64,000 nt of DNA from Pseudalgibacter alginicilyticus (GTDB lineage Bacteria > Bacteroidota > Bacteroidia > Flavobacteriales > Flavobacteriaceae). The DNA lies in contig NZ_CP012898.1 of the NCBI RefSeq assembly GCF_001310225.1, positions 1,736,001 through 1,800,000 of the forward strand, given 5' to 3'. The position numbers and the translations under genes are program-made. Below the pieces are notes generated by a model. That model was not told the origin of the DNA and ran no database searches. It saw nothing but the letters and a program-made list of their open reading frames with translations. Positions 1-10,850 of this stretch are shown here, in pieces (position 1 is the stretch's first letter; each line of letters starts with the position of its first letter).

Positions 1-2
1 TC

Positions 3-1184
3 AAACGGGATCTTAACCCAAAAATGAAAGTTGGTGTTTTAGGCTGTATGGCAGAACGTCTAAAAACAAAATTTCTTGAAGAAGAAAAAATTGTAGATTT
101 GGTTGTTGGGCCAGATGCCTACAAGGATTTGCCAAACCTATTGGCAGAAGTTGATGAGGGTAGAGATGCTATTAATGTCATACTTTCCAAAGAAGAAACT
201 TATGGCGACATTTCCCCTGTGCGTTTAAACACAAATGGTGTTACTGCGTTTGTTTCCATAACACGGGGTTGCGACAATATGTGCACCTTTTGTGTCGTAC
301 CTTTTACAAGAGGACGTGAACGCAGCCGCGCCCCACAAAGCATACTTGAAGAAGTAACCAATTTATGGAACAGAGGCTATAAAGAAATAACATTACTAGG
401 ACAAAATGTAGATAGCTATTTATGGTATGGGGGCGGATTAAAAAAAGATTTTGACAAAGCCAGCGATATTCAAAAAGCAACCGCGGTTAATTTTGCTAAT
501 TTACTGGAGCTATGTGCAAAAGCACAACCAAAAATGCGTATTCGTTTTTCAACTTCCAATCCTCAAGATTTAACCTTAGATGTGGTTAAAACTATGGCTA
601 AATATCAAAATATTTGCAATCATATTCATTTACCTGTACAAAGTGGCAGCAATCGTATTTTAAAAGAAATGAATCGTTTGCACACTCGTGAAGAGTATAT
701 GGAATTGATTGACAACATTCGTCGTATTCTTCCAAATTGTACTATTAGCCAAGATATGATTGTTGGCTTTCCTACGGAAACTGAAGCAGATTTTCAAGAC
801 ACCGTATCGCTAATGAAATATGTAAAATATCATTTTGGATATATGTTTACTTATTCCGAAAGGCCTGGCACCATGGCAGAACGAAAAATGATTGATGATG
901 TACCTGAAGAAGTAAAAAAACGACGCTTACAAGACATTGTAGATTTACAAAGAGAACATAGTGAAATTAGAACCAAGGCCTTTTTAAATAACATTGTAGA
1001 AGTTTTAATAGAAAAAGAATCTAAAAAATCTGAATTACAATGGTCTGGAAGGACTTCGCAAAATGTAGTAACTGTTTTTCCTAAAGAAAATTATAAAATT
1101 GGTGATTTTGTAAACGTACAAGTTACAGACTGTACAAGTGCTACATTAATTGGAAAAGCCATTGGGTTGAGTGAGAATAATTAA
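3..1184 (+). CDS. miaB: tRNA-2-methylthio-N6-dimethylallyladenosine synthase, 5' truncated
   Basis: Radical-SAM methylthiotransferase that adds the 2-methylthio group to i6A37 of tRNAs. The reading frame is open back to base 3, before any start codon, so the N-terminal part lies outside the window. The visible part begins near the end of the UPF0004 domain (GVLGCMAER, whose Cys would bind the auxiliary 4Fe-4S cluster). It then has the radical-SAM motif [10 protein letters not shown], with Cys codons at 270, 282 and 291, and ends in a TRAM-like RNA-binding domain over about the last 65 residues. The internal ATG at 24 is a methionine inside the protein, not the start. The gene stands upstream of the AAA+ regulator with a 105-base gap. 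The family assignment is firm. Confidence 0.95.
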   Translation, partial: KRDLNPKMKVGVLGCMAERLKTKFLEEEKIVDLVVGPDAYKDLPNLLAEVDEGRDAINVILSKEETYGDISPVRLNTNGVTAFVSITRGCDNMCTFCVVPFTRGRERSRAPQSILEEVTNLWNRGYKEITLLGQNVDSYLWYGGGLKKDFDKASDIQKATAVNFANLLELCAKAQPKMRIRFSTSNPQDLTLDVVKTMAKYQNICNHIHLPVQSGSNRILKEMNRLHTREEYMELIDNIRRILPNCTISQDMIVGFPTETEADFQDTVSLMKYVKYHFGYMFTYSERPGTMAERKMIDDVPEEVKKRRLQDIVDLQREHSEIRTKAFLNNIVEVLIEKESKKSELQWSGRTSQNVVTVFPKENYKIGDFVNVQVTDCTSATLIGKAIGLSENN

Positions 1185-1193
1185 AAAGAAACA

Positions 1194-1278
1194 TTTAAAT
1201 CAAGAACTAAGATTTAAACATCTGTTCTTTAGTAAATGTATTAAAATAAAATCTTGACTTTAAGTCTTGAGTTTTGAA
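1194..1278. repeat. Short inverted repeat and reiterated tract after miaB
   Basis: The 105-base gap holds an 8-bp inverted repeat, TTTAAATC (1194-1201) with GATTTAAA (1211-1218). A competing AAGAAC/GTTCTT pair lies at 1202-1207 and 1224-1229. From 1252 to 1278 a degenerate reiteration of the word TCTTGA follows. No U-tract follows the hairpin, so it is not a clear terminator. Confidence 0.4.
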
Positions 1279-1289
1279 TTAAAAAAAGT

Positions 1290-2558
1290 ATGGAATCAGT
1301 TCAAGCAATAAAACAACGATTTGGAATTATAGGCAACAGTGCATCGCTTAATCGTGCTATAGAAAAAGCCATTCAAGTTGCCCCTACTGATATTTCTGTA
1401 TTAGTTACGGGAGAAAGTGGTGTTGGAAAAGAAAGTATTCCAAAAATAATACACCAATTATCGCACAGAAAACACAATAAATATATTGCTGTAAACTGTG
1501 GTGCTATTCCTGAAGGAACTATAGACAGCGAGCTATTTGGGCACGAAAAGGGAGCTTTTACAGGAGCAACACAAACCAGAGAAGGCTATTTTGAAGTAGC
1601 TGATGGCGGGACTATTTTTTTAGATGAAGTTGGCGAACTGCCTTTAACTACACAGGTACGCTTATTACGTGTTTTGGAAAACGGTGAGTTTTTAAAAGTA
1701 GGTTCTAGTAAAGTACAAAAAACAAATGTACGTATTGTAGCTGCCACAAACGTAAACATGTTTGAAGCCATCCAAAAAGAAAAATTCCGTGAAGATTTAT
1801 TTTACAGACTAAGCACTGTGGATATTAATCTACCACCACTACGTGAACGCCAAGAAGACATTCATTTATTATTTAGAAAATTTGCTAGTGATTTTGCTTT
1901 AAAATATAAAATGCCAACTATTAAATTAACAGATAATGCGGTTCAATCACTTTTAAAACATCGCTGGGGTGGAAATATTCGTCAGTTAAGAAATATTGCA
2001 GAACAACTATCCGTTTTAGAACAAAACAGAACTATTAACAGCGAAACTTTGAGAAGTTACTTACCTGCTTCCAATGGCAATTTACCCGCTGTAATTAAAA
2101 CAGCCAAATCTGAAAGTGACTTTAGTAGTGAACGAGAAATTCTATATAAAGTACTTTTTGACATGAAAAGCGACTTAAATGATTTAAAAAAGCTCACTTT
2201 AGAATTAATGAAAAATGGCAATGTAAAAGACGTTGAAAAGAATAACGAAAGTTTGATTCAAAAAATTTATGGCAATGCCGATGAAGATGATGCTGAATAT
2301 GAAGAAACCACCAATGAACCAGAACTATTATCCATACCCGAACATAATTCAAGTTTAACAGAATTAACAAATTCTACCGATAAATATCATTTTGCTGAAG
2401 AAATTGAAGAGGAAGAAACTTTATCGTTGCATGACAAAGAATTAGAATTAATAAAAAAATCATTAGAACGTCACAGTGGAAAGCGTAAATTAGCAGCAGC
2501 AGAATTAGGCATAAGTGAACGTACACTCTATAGAAAAATAAAACAGTACAACTTATAA
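1290..2558 (+). CDS. Sigma-54-interacting AAA+ transcriptional regulator without receiver domain
   Basis: Enhancer-binding-type activator of RNA polymerase carrying sigma-54. The 422-residue protein begins directly with the AAA+ domain: Walker A GESGVGKE at 41-48, the sigma-54 contact loop GAFTGA at 88-93, Walker B FLDEVG at 110-115, and the arginine region FREDLFYRL at 166-174. A poorly conserved acidic linker (about 265-380) leads to a Fis-type helix-turn-helix in the last 35 residues. There is no N-terminal receiver, GAF or PAS domain, so any signal must act in another way. It lies between miaB and lptE in the same direction. Its target genes cannot be told from the sequence. Confidence 0.93.
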   Translation: MESVQAIKQRFGIIGNSASLNRAIEKAIQVAPTDISVLVTGESGVGKESIPKIIHQLSHRKHNKYIAVNCGAIPEGTIDSELFGHEKGAFTGATQTREGYFEVADGGTIFLDEVGELPLTTQVRLLRVLENGEFLKVGSSKVQKTNVRIVAATNVNMFEAIQKEKFREDLFYRLSTVDINLPPLRERQEDIHLLFRKFASDFALKYKMPTIKLTDNAVQSLLKHRWGGNIRQLRNIAEQLSVLEQNRTINSETLRSYLPASNGNLPAVIKTAKSESDFSSEREILYKVLFDMKSDLNDLKKLTLELMKNGNVKDVEKNNESLIQKIYGNADEDDAEYEETTNEPELLSIPEHNSSLTELTNSTDKYHFAEEIEEEETLSLHDKELELIKKSLERHSGKRKLAAAELGISERTLYRKIKQYNL

Positions 2559-2676
2559 TGTAGGTTTAAACAAAGTAATTTGATAACAAAAAGATAATCG
2601 CTTATTACAATACCTTGCTAAACAAGTCTTAGCTGAGTACGAACAAAAAAAACATTTAAACAACACCAACTATTTA

Positions 2677-3183
2677 ATGAAACGCATAACATATATTTAT
2701 ATCTTCATTTTAACAGTCACCTTTACAAGTTGTGGTATTTACTCATTTACAGGGATATCCTTAGACCCTGATGTAAAAACATTTCAAGTAAATAGGTTTG
2801 AAAATTTAGCTTTGTTAGTAGAACCTGGTTTAGAAAGAGACTTTCAAGTATCCCTCCAAGATTTAATTCAAAATCAAACTAATTTAAGTTTAGAAACCTC
2901 AAATGCTCATTTGGTTTATGAAGGCGAAATCACAGATTACCGTATATCCCCAACAACAGCAACCTCTGAAAGTACTGCAGCACAAAACAGGTTAACCATT
3001 TCTGTTAAAATACGTTTTTTTAACAGAAAAAAACCAGAAGATGATTTAGAACAATCTTTTTCTTTCTTTTATGATTACCCAGGAAGTTCTCAACTTATTG
3101 GTGGTTTAAAAACAACCGCACATGAGGAAATTTTTGAACGTATAACTCAAGATGTTTTTAATGCAACCTTAGCAAAATGGTAA
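2677..3183 (+). CDS. lptE: LptE-family LPS assembly lipoprotein
   Basis: Probable outer-membrane lipoprotein that partners LptD in placing lipopolysaccharide on the cell surface. The first 20 residues form a lipoprotein signal peptide ending in the lipobox TSCG, with Cys19 as the lipidated residue. The mature part (YSFTG, then a mixed alpha/beta domain of about 145 residues) fits the Bacteroidota LptE/RlpB-like family in size and layout. The frame stays open for about 30 codons upstream of the ATG, but the signal peptide fixes the start at 2677. It is followed by a TPR-like gene and secG, a neighbourhood concerned with the cell envelope. Confidence 0.85.
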   Translation: MKRITYIYIFILTVTFTSCGIYSFTGISLDPDVKTFQVNRFENLALLVEPGLERDFQVSLQDLIQNQTNLSLETSNAHLVYEGEITDYRISPTTATSESTAAQNRLTISVKIRFFNRKKPEDDLEQSFSFFYDYPGSSQLIGGLKTTAHEEIFERITQDVFNATLAKW

Positions 3184-3282
3184 CGTTTAGGTTGATGATT
3201 TTTTCAGTTCAAATAAAGTGAAAAATCAAAATATTTATAAAATCAAAATTCTATAATAAAATAATTAAATTTGGCTTAGCCA

Positions 3283-4248
3283 ATGAATAGTACAGATTTC
3301 ACATATTTACTCCAACACCCTCAAACGGTTTCTCACCAGCAAATCAATGATGTAAAATCTATTATAGAGCAGTTTCCTTATTTTCAATCGGCTAGAGCCC
3401 TTTTTCTTAAAGGTCTCAAAACTCAAGAAAGCTTCAAATACAATCAAGAATTAAAAACCACTGCTGCTTATACCACTGATAGAAGTATTTTATTCGATTT
3501 TATTACTTCAGAAGCTTTTTCTCAAAATAAAATATCACAATTCATAAAACAACATGGAGCACATCTTTTAGACATTCATGTTGATGCTGATGATATTTCA
3601 GTAAATAAAAGCGTTTCAATTGATCTTGCTTTGAAGCAACAACTTGAAGACCCTAATGACGTATTTGACCCAACACTTTTTCAAGCCAAAGAACCACGAG
3701 AAAAACCAGAATCCATTTTTGTTTTAGATGATTCTGAAACCATTGAAAATACTTCTAAAGAAGCAAAGACACCCCCTATTTCTGCTGAAGATGTTTTAAA
3801 AATTGGTTCACCTTTGCAATTTGATAAAAAAGAGAAACACTCTTTCAATGAATGGTTAAACTTAACAAGATTTAAACCTATAAACAGAAGTACTCCTGTT
3901 AAAATAAAAGAAACACCTAAAAAAGAAAAACATAACGAAAAAACATCTCCAGAAGCATTAGATCGATTAAAAAAATTTGAATTAATAGATAAATTCATTT
4001 CTGAAAACCCAAAAATTCCACCCGTTAAATCGTTTACATCAAATAGCAACATTGCCAAAGACCGAATGATTCAGCCAGAAACGTTGATGACAGAGACTTT
4101 AGCACGTATTTATGTTGAACAAAAAAATTATAAAAAAGCCATTCAATCTTATAAGATTTTAAGTTTGAAATATCCAGAAAAAAGTAGTTTCTTTGCAGTC
4201 CAAATTAAAGCAGTAGAACAATTACAAGAACAAAATAATATAAAATAA
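3283..4248 (+). CDS. Hypothetical protein with C-terminal TPR-like helices
   Basis: I do not recognise a named family for the whole 321-residue protein. There is no signal peptide or membrane segment. The N-terminal 100 residues look helical. The middle (about 110-230) is charged, low in complexity and probably disordered. The last 50 residues (LARIYVEQKNYKKAIQSYK and following) look like one TPR hairpin plus a capping helix. The stop codon overlaps the secG start by one base (TAATG), so the two are translationally coupled. An exact -7-like box TAAATTTG at 3266-3273 sits just before the ATG, but I see no matching -33 element. A scaffold role near the envelope genes is only inference. Confidence 0.8.
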   Translation: MNSTDFTYLLQHPQTVSHQQINDVKSIIEQFPYFQSARALFLKGLKTQESFKYNQELKTTAAYTTDRSILFDFITSEAFSQNKISQFIKQHGAHLLDIHVDADDISVNKSVSIDLALKQQLEDPNDVFDPTLFQAKEPREKPESIFVLDDSETIENTSKEAKTPPISAEDVLKIGSPLQFDKKEKHSFNEWLNLTRFKPINRSTPVKIKETPKKEKHNEKTSPEALDRLKKFELIDKFISENPKIPPVKSFTSNSNIAKDRMIQPETLMTETLARIYVEQKNYKKAIQSYKILSLKYPEKSSFFAVQIKAVEQLQEQNNIK

Positions 4249-4601
4249 TGAGTACGTTCACAATATTTTTAGCCTTAATCGTAATCGTAGCATTTTTGCT
4301 CGTAGTAGTTATCATGGTACAAAACCCAAAAGGCGGCGGATTGTCATCTTCATTTGGTGGCGGTGGCACACAGCAATTGGGCGGTGTAAAAAAAACCACT
4401 GATTTTTTAGACAAAAGCACATGGACATTAGCAACCTTATTATTAGCCTTAATTTTATTATCAAATGTAGCTATTAATAGAGGTGGAACAGATTTAGATT
4501 CTAAAGCCTTGGATGCAGAAGCAACTACAACACAACCGTTGCCTGCTATTCCTGATACACCAGCACAATCACCTATTGATGACTCTGCTACACAAGACTA
4601 A
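4248..4601 (+). CDS. secG: Preprotein translocase subunit SecG
   Basis: Small accessory subunit of the SecYEG channel in the inner membrane. The 117-residue protein has two hydrophobic segments (about 4-24 and 58-78). Between them is the conserved cytoplasmic stretch VQNPKGGGLSSSFGGGG, the most diagnostic part of the family. The C-terminal tail (about 82-117) is acidic and rich in Thr and Pro, as is common in Bacteroidota SecG. The ATG overlaps the previous stop codon by one base. A strong terminator follows within 20 bases. Confidence 0.95.
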   Translation: MSTFTIFLALIVIVAFLLVVVIMVQNPKGGGLSSSFGGGGTQQLGGVKKTTDFLDKSTWTLATLLLALILLSNVAINRGGTDLDSKALDAEATTTQPLPAIPDTPAQSPIDDSATQD

Positions 4602-4620
4602 TTGAGTATTATAAATAAAC

Positions 4621-4652
4621 AAAAAATGCCAACTAAATAGTTGGCATTTTTT
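4621..4652 (+). terminator. Rho-independent terminator after secG
   Basis: A near-perfect hairpin (arms 4621-4635 and 4638-4652, core TGCCAACTA with TAGTTGGCA), flanked by A6 and ending in T6. It separates the lptE-secG group from groESL. The A-run on the other side would let it work in both directions, but no opposing gene ends here. Confidence 0.9.
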
Positions 4653-4663
4653 GTTACTGCAAG

Positions 4664-4695
4664 TTTGTCAGTAATTTGTTATTGGCATAATTTTC
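4664..4695 (+). promoter_or_regulatory. Candidate groES promoter
   Basis: TTTG at 4664-4667 and TAATTTTC at 4688-4695 resemble the Bacteroidota -33/-7 pair (seven of eight matches at -7), with a 20-nt spacer that is slightly long. It lies about 50 bases before the groES ATG. I see no CIRCE-type inverted repeat here. Confidence 0.35.
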
Positions 4696-4744
4696 GAATG
4701 ATGTATAGTATTAAATAATTAATAACTTAAAAAATAATATAATA

Positions 4745-5020
4745 ATGGGGTTAAACATTAAACCACTAGCAGACCGAGTTCTAATTGAACCATCGCAAGC
4801 CGAAACTAAAACGGCTTCTGGAATTATTATTCCTGATAATGCAAAAGAAAAACCACAAAAAGGTACTGTGATTGCAGTTGGAAAAGGTACAAAAGATGAA
4901 CCAATGACTGTTGCCATTGGCGATGCTGTTTTGTATGGTAAATATGCAGGAACAGAACTTAAATTAGAGGGTAAAGATTATTTAATTATGCGAGAAAGCG
5001 ATATTCTTGCGATTGTATAA
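4745..5020 (+). CDS. groES: Co-chaperonin GroES
   Basis: Ten-kDa co-chaperonin, the lid of the GroEL folding chamber in the cytoplasm. At 91 residues it has normal length. It shows the family start [12 protein letters not shown], the mobile-loop region ([19 protein letters not shown], about 20-38) and the roof segment [10 protein letters not shown]. It is followed 106 bases later by groEL, and the two are presumably co-transcribed up to the terminator at 6782. The intergenic space is unusually repeat-like for a groESL operon. Confidence 0.98.
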   Translation: MGLNIKPLADRVLIEPSQAETKTASGIIIPDNAKEKPQKGTVIAVGKGTKDEPMTVAIGDAVLYGKYAGTELKLEGKDYLIMRESDILAIV

Positions 5021-5021
5021 A

Positions 5022-5110
5022 TCGCTATTAGCTATTAGCCTTCGGCTTTTAGCTCCAACTAAAATTAATATTAATTCTTATTAGCTAACAGCAAGTAAGC
5101 TTAAGGCTAA
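5022..5110. repeat. Reiterated GCTATTAGC-type tract between groES and groEL
   Basis: The intergenic region is built from overlapping variants of one word: GCTATTAGC, then CTATTAGCC, then GGCTTTTAGC. A partly complementary set (TTAGCTAACAGC, AAGGCTAA) follows at 5080-5110. A related tract occurs at 45591-45622 between cysD and cysN. It has no coding potential. It looks like a dispersed short-repeat element rather than a regulatory site. Confidence 0.5.
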
Positions 5111-5123
5111 ATTAAAAATTTAA

Positions 5124-6755
<1,632 letters not shown>

Positions 6756-6781
6756 TTGAAAAGCTTCGATACACACATATT

Positions 6782-6817
6782 AAAAAACGCTTCAAAAGTT
6801 ATTTGAAGCGTTTTTTT
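6782..6817 (+). terminator. Rho-independent terminator after groEL
   Basis: A 15-bp perfect stem (arms 6782-6796 and 6802-6816, core ACGCTTCAAA with TTTGAAGCGT) with loop AGTTA and a run of seven Ts. It ends the groESL operon. Confidence 0.93.
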
Positions 6818-6926
6818 GTATCTTAATCTAAAATATTCACCGATTTATCCTTACAATAGTTCTCTTTATTTTGGAGAATATTATTATAAATCTTTATTTT
6901 GATTGCAATAAATAACGTTAGCCCAA

Positions 6927-8558
6927 ATGAAAAATCGAAAAGCAAAACTAATAATAGCTATGGGCATTACGTTATTAACAATTGTTTTTCTTAGCTATTC
7001 CCAAAATAATAAAAAGACAAACTTATATTCTGGAAACATCAACGTACCATACGAACGCACTATTAATTGGAATACAAAATCAAAATTCTACGATTCTATT
7101 GTCGGTATGTGGGCTCAAAAAACTGTTGAATATGGGCCCCAAAAAGGAAAGGTTGATAATCCACGCATTTTATTAGCACAACTTCATGCCAAAACAAACA
7201 TTCCAGAAACCAACAAAATTATATTAAACATGATGCCATGGGGCATCTCTGGTTCCTCTTGGGCACTAAACAAACTTGGCGATTACGATTTTACTTGTAC
7301 CGTTCTCACATCTATATTATATCAGTTTGGTGATCATCCAGAATTACTATACAAGGAAACATTAGAACACTTACTAAATGTGTTGTTAGTTGAAGATGGC
7401 CATAAATTCAGAACTACAGCTCCAAAAACTTTAGGATTATTTCCTGAAACCGAAAATCATATACTGATGACTGAAGGTTCTCGCTATCTAAAAAACAGAT
7501 GGTTGGCTCTTCATGGAAATAACGACCCAAAATATGATAATATCAGTAATCAAATGGAATCAAAACTCATTAAGTTCTTACATAAAATGAAAACCAATGG
7601 ACTGCATGAATTTAATTCCATGCCTTATATTGGCTATACTATAACAGCCCTATTAAACTTAGAAGCCTATGCTTCTGAAAACCTTAGAAAAGAAGCTCGA
7701 GATGTATTAGACTACATGAATTTTTGCTATGCCATTGGAAGTTATAATTATAAATACTTTCCACCAATGAGAAGACGTTATGACCGTGCTAACTGGCACA
7801 AATTAACTACAGGATACCATACCGTTTTTATGAAGGCTTGGATGAGTTTTTTACCTAAAGAAAAAACAAATTTCAATATTGGACAAGGACAAGCTCATGC
7901 TTTAATGGGAGCATGTATGCCATACCGTCCAGCAGATAAAATCACCAAACTTTTATTTAACAAAGGAAATGGTTACTTTATAAAAATAGGACATGGTAAG
8001 AATGCGAGTCCTGAAATATATGCTGCGGGTGTAAACTATTTGCTCTCTGCAGGTGGTGTTAATCGTGGAAAAACATCTCAAATTGTTGCTCGACCCATTA
8101 CTCTTTTTATTAATGATGACGCAAAAAGCTTAGAAGAAACTTTTCATATATTTGGACCAGGCTCCAATTTTAAGGAATGGAATAATACTGGAGTATATAA
8201 AAATTTTGCTTGTGCTGCTGGGCCTGTATCTGTTCCAAAAGGACAACAACCTATTGCTCAAAACAAAATATGGTCTATCTATACTGCTAATGAAAACTTA
8301 TTTCTTGCTGTATTTTCTTCAAAAAACCTTGGTATTTTAGCTGTTTTTGAAAATGAAGACCCAAAAGAAATACTCCTAAATTTAGAAAAAGAAAATTCAG
8401 ATTTAGAAAAGTTAAAAACACAATTTAAATTTTCTAATGGCTCATTAATTATTTATGACGTTTATGCTCCAAAAAACAAATGGGTTATTAAACAAGTAGA
8501 TAGCACACCTCTTGATAGATTATATGATGATTGGCCTTTAATTCATGGTGAATTTTAG
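6927..8558 (+). CDS. Exported or membrane-anchored protein of unknown function, possibly alpha-toroid
   Basis: I do not recognise this 543-residue protein with certainty. It begins with KNRKAK and a hydrophobic segment (about 8-25) ending LSYSQ, a signal peptide or N-terminal anchor. Residues about 100-330 are rich in amphipathic helices and aromatic residues. They include the motif TENHILMTEGSRYL near 175, which recalls ENH-type motifs in alpha/alpha-toroid polysaccharide lyase-like proteins. The C-terminal 200 residues look beta-rich. By inference this could be a carbohydrate-active enzyme of the periplasm or cell surface. It stands alone between the groEL terminator and a convergent AraC gene. 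A weak promoter-like pair lies upstream: TTTG at 6870 and TATTTTG at 6895. Confidence 0.75.
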   Translation: MKNRKAKLIIAMGITLLTIVFLSYSQNNKKTNLYSGNINVPYERTINWNTKSKFYDSIVGMWAQKTVEYGPQKGKVDNPRILLAQLHAKTNIPETNKIILNMMPWGISGSSWALNKLGDYDFTCTVLTSILYQFGDHPELLYKETLEHLLNVLLVEDGHKFRTTAPKTLGLFPETENHILMTEGSRYLKNRWLALHGNNDPKYDNISNQMESKLIKFLHKMKTNGLHEFNSMPYIGYTITALLNLEAYASENLRKEARDVLDYMNFCYAIGSYNYKYFPPMRRRYDRANWHKLTTGYHTVFMKAWMSFLPKEKTNFNIGQGQAHALMGACMPYRPADKITKLLFNKGNGYFIKIGHGKNASPEIYAAGVNYLLSAGGVNRGKTSQIVARPITLFINDDAKSLEETFHIFGPGSNFKEWNNTGVYKNFACAAGPVSVPKGQQPIAQNKIWSIYTANENLFLAVFSSKNLGILAVFENEDPKEILLNLEKENSDLEKLKTQFKFSNGSLIIYDVYAPKNKWVIKQVDSTPLDRLYDDWPLIHGEF

Positions 8559-8758
8559 TTGCAAATCAACTGTAATTACTGACGCTAAACATTATACCAA
8601 ATCTTTTTTATTTTTTTGTAAAATAGCTTCAAAAACACTTAAAACAACCAATACTAATTAAACTTACTTAAAAAAAATAACAAATTAATTAATTATTTTT
8701 TTACGTTAATAATAGCAAACACTCACACTTATTGATTTATAAATTATAGTATCAGACA

Positions 8759-8770
8759 TTTGTTAACAAA
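8759..8770. repeat. Palindrome in the gap before the AraC gene
   Basis: Perfect 12-base palindrome TTTGTTAACAAA in the 251-base convergent gap (8559-8809) that holds no gene and no clear terminator. It could be a protein-binding site, but nothing else supports that. Confidence 0.25.
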
Positions 8771-8809
8771 CAATGCAAAAACATTTAAGCACAAGTACCT
8801 GACACAAAT

Positions 8810-9568
8810 TTAGTTTTGTAGTTTGAATTCAGAAGGGCTCATACCTGTATGCTTCTTAAAAAACCTTGAAAAACTACTAATAGAATCAAAACCTAATTTA
8901 AAAGCCAATTCTTTGGTAGTGATTTCACTCCTAACTATTCTGCGTTTTGCTTCTGTTATTTGACGTTGTTGAATAATTTGCTTTGCAGTTAACTTTAGTT
9001 TATCTTTTAGAATTTGATTTAATCGTTGTCCACTTATTCCTAATTTTTCAGCATAAAAATGAGTATTTACTTCTTTCAAAAAATGAATTTCCATTAGCTC
9101 TAAAAACTTAAACACTCGCTTTTGACTTAAATCTTGTTTTAAAAAACTGCTTCTTTGATACCTTATCAAATGTAGTAATAACAACTTTAATAAGGTTTTA
9201 ATCATAATAAAAGATGCTGTACCACTACTATATTCACCTTTAAGTAATTCAATTATTTTTTGTATTTGCTTAACTTCTCTTACTTCTGTTAATACAAATT
9301 CTGGAAATTTATTAAAAAGCGACATTACATCTAATGCATATTCAATGTCATCTTCATCAATTAAATCACGTTCAAAATTTATTAAAATCCCATCCTTAGT
9401 ATTAAATACTTCGGTGCTAAATACTTCATTTAAAGGTTTAAAGTGAATTACTAAATCACCAGATTTAAATTCAAAATAAATACCCATAGAATTAGCAGAT
9501 AGTAATTTCCATTTGCTTTCACTATTTTGAAGAATTTGAAATTTATTGTTATTACTTAATGTATTCAT
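8810..9568 (-). CDS. AraC-family transcriptional regulator
   Basis: A 252-residue DNA-binding regulator. The N-terminal 140 residues form an unassigned ligand- or dimerisation-type domain. The last 100 residues carry the two helix-turn-helix motifs of AraC/XylS proteins: YAEKLGISGQRLNQ, then TTKELAFKLGFDSISSFSR with FKKHTGMSPSEF. It is 43 bases downstream of an MFS transporter gene in the same direction, so the pair is probably co-transcribed and the regulator may control the transporter. The inducer is unknown. Confidence 0.93.
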   Translation of the reverse strand: MNTLSNNNKFQILQNSESKWKLLSANSMGIYFEFKSGDLVIHFKPLNEVFSTEVFNTKDGILINFERDLIDEDDIEYALDVMSLFNKFPEFVLTEVREVKQIQKIIELLKGEYSSGTASFIMIKTLLKLLLLHLIRYQRSSFLKQDLSQKRVFKFLELMEIHFLKEVNTHFYAEKLGISGQRLNQILKDKLKLTAKQIIQQRQITEAKRRIVRSEITTKELAFKLGFDSISSFSRFFKKHTGMSPSEFKLQN

Positions 9569-9611
9569 TTACTTTGAAGTGAACCTCAAAAGTAAGAAGA
9601 ATTTTTTATGT

Positions 9612-10754
9612 TTATTTTTTTGATAATTTTTGAAACATAAAATACATTGCGCAACCAATGATTAAAGCCAAACCTACCGATACCTTATAAATTGCGGTAT
9701 AATTATTAGATACATATTCAATAAATGTAGACAGAAACTGTCCTCCAAAAACTCCCATAGAGAATAAACCTAAATTCTTTCCTTGGCTTTGTAAGGTGCT
9801 AGCTTCAAGCATCATATGATTTAACAAAGGAATTGTAAAACCAAAACCTGTACCTATAAAAATTACTGTTAGTATTAAAAATGGGATACTCATGGTAGTT
9901 GCTAATACCAAATAGCCGCCCATAAAAAACATAAATCCAAGTGCAACTGTTTTTCCATCTCCTAAAGCTTTTACCATTTTTGGCATTTGACTCGCTGTTA
10001 AAATTGCTATTACAGATATAGAAGCCATTAAATACCCGGTTTCCGATTCACTAAAACCAAATGATTGTGGTAAGTATATTGGTAACGTCACAAAACCCAC
10101 AAAAAATAACATCATGGCTAAAAGTGACGCCACAAAAATGAGTCTAACTTTCAACTTACTCTTTTTATTTTCTTGTTGAATTTGAGAATTATCTACAATA
10201 CTATGTTTTGGTTTTGGCAATGTAATTGCTACCAAAATCAAGCAAAAAAGAGCAACAAGATAAATGTAAAAGGGAAATTGCCAATTTATTTCTCCCAAAA
10301 TGCCTCCGATGGCTAAAAAAATAACACCACCCAATTCAATTGACATTCCTTGCCATGCAATCATTTTCATTCTGGATTCACCTGTAAAAAAGTCAGCAAT
10401 ATAGGCCGTAATAGATACTTGAATTGTAACTGTTGCTGCACCAAGTAAAATTCTATCTATAATTAAAATGTAATCATTACTTATAAAGGCTCCTATAAAA
10501 CCTAAAATTGCATAAGGAATCAATCCTATACTTAATAGTTTTATAGTTCCTAATCTATTAAGCAATCTGCCAACTAAAGGTGCAAAAAGAACCACACCTA
10601 ATGAAGGTAGTGTAATAAGCCAACTTGCAGAAAAGCTTAAATCTTTATGCTTTACAATTCCAGATAATGAAGGTGCAATAACCGTACCTACCATTATAGT
10701 TAGGCTACTAACAAATAATATGGTAAAGATTCCGAAGTTTGATATTTTATTCAT
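9612..10754 (-). CDS. MFS transporter
   Basis: Inner-membrane transporter of the major facilitator superfamily, 380 residues with about 12 hydrophobic segments. Family marks include the loop between the second and third segments (GRLLNRLGTIKLL) and a central cytoplasmic loop near 185-200 (KPKHSIVDNSQIQQENKKSK) that divides the two six-helix halves. Similar Bacteroidota proteins are usually annotated as drug-type efflux carriers, but nothing in the sequence identifies a substrate. An AraC regulator follows directly downstream. Confidence 0.9.
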   Translation of the reverse strand: MNKISNFGIFTILFVSSLTIMVGTVIAPSLSGIVKHKDLSFSASWLITLPSLGVVLFAPLVGRLLNRLGTIKLLSIGLIPYAILGFIGAFISNDYILIIDRILLGAATVTIQVSITAYIADFFTGESRMKMIAWQGMSIELGGVIFLAIGGILGEINWQFPFYIYLVALFCLILVAITLPKPKHSIVDNSQIQQENKKSKLKVRLIFVASLLAMMLFFVGFVTLPIYLPQSFGFSESETGYLMASISVIAILTASQMPKMVKALGDGKTVALGFMFFMGGYLVLATTMSIPFLILTVIFIGTGFGFTIPLLNHMMLEASTLQSQGKNLGLFSMGVFGGQFLSTFIEYVSNNYTAIYKVSVGLALIIGCAMYFMFQKLSKK

Positions 10755-10850
10755 GCTACAAAATTCAAACTAATCTATCAAAACACGCTTACCTGTTTTT
10801 ATAATTTAATATACAAAAATGAAAATTTGAATAAAAATAAGTATTAGCAC

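Noticed and set aside
2587-2676. An N-terminal extension of LptE through the open frame upstream
   Set aside because: No start codon fits, and the lipoprotein signal peptide must be at the N-terminus.
3681-4420. Antisense open frames across the TPR-like gene and secG
   Set aside because: Shadows of the plus-strand genes; hydrophobicity simply mirrors the SecG membrane segments.
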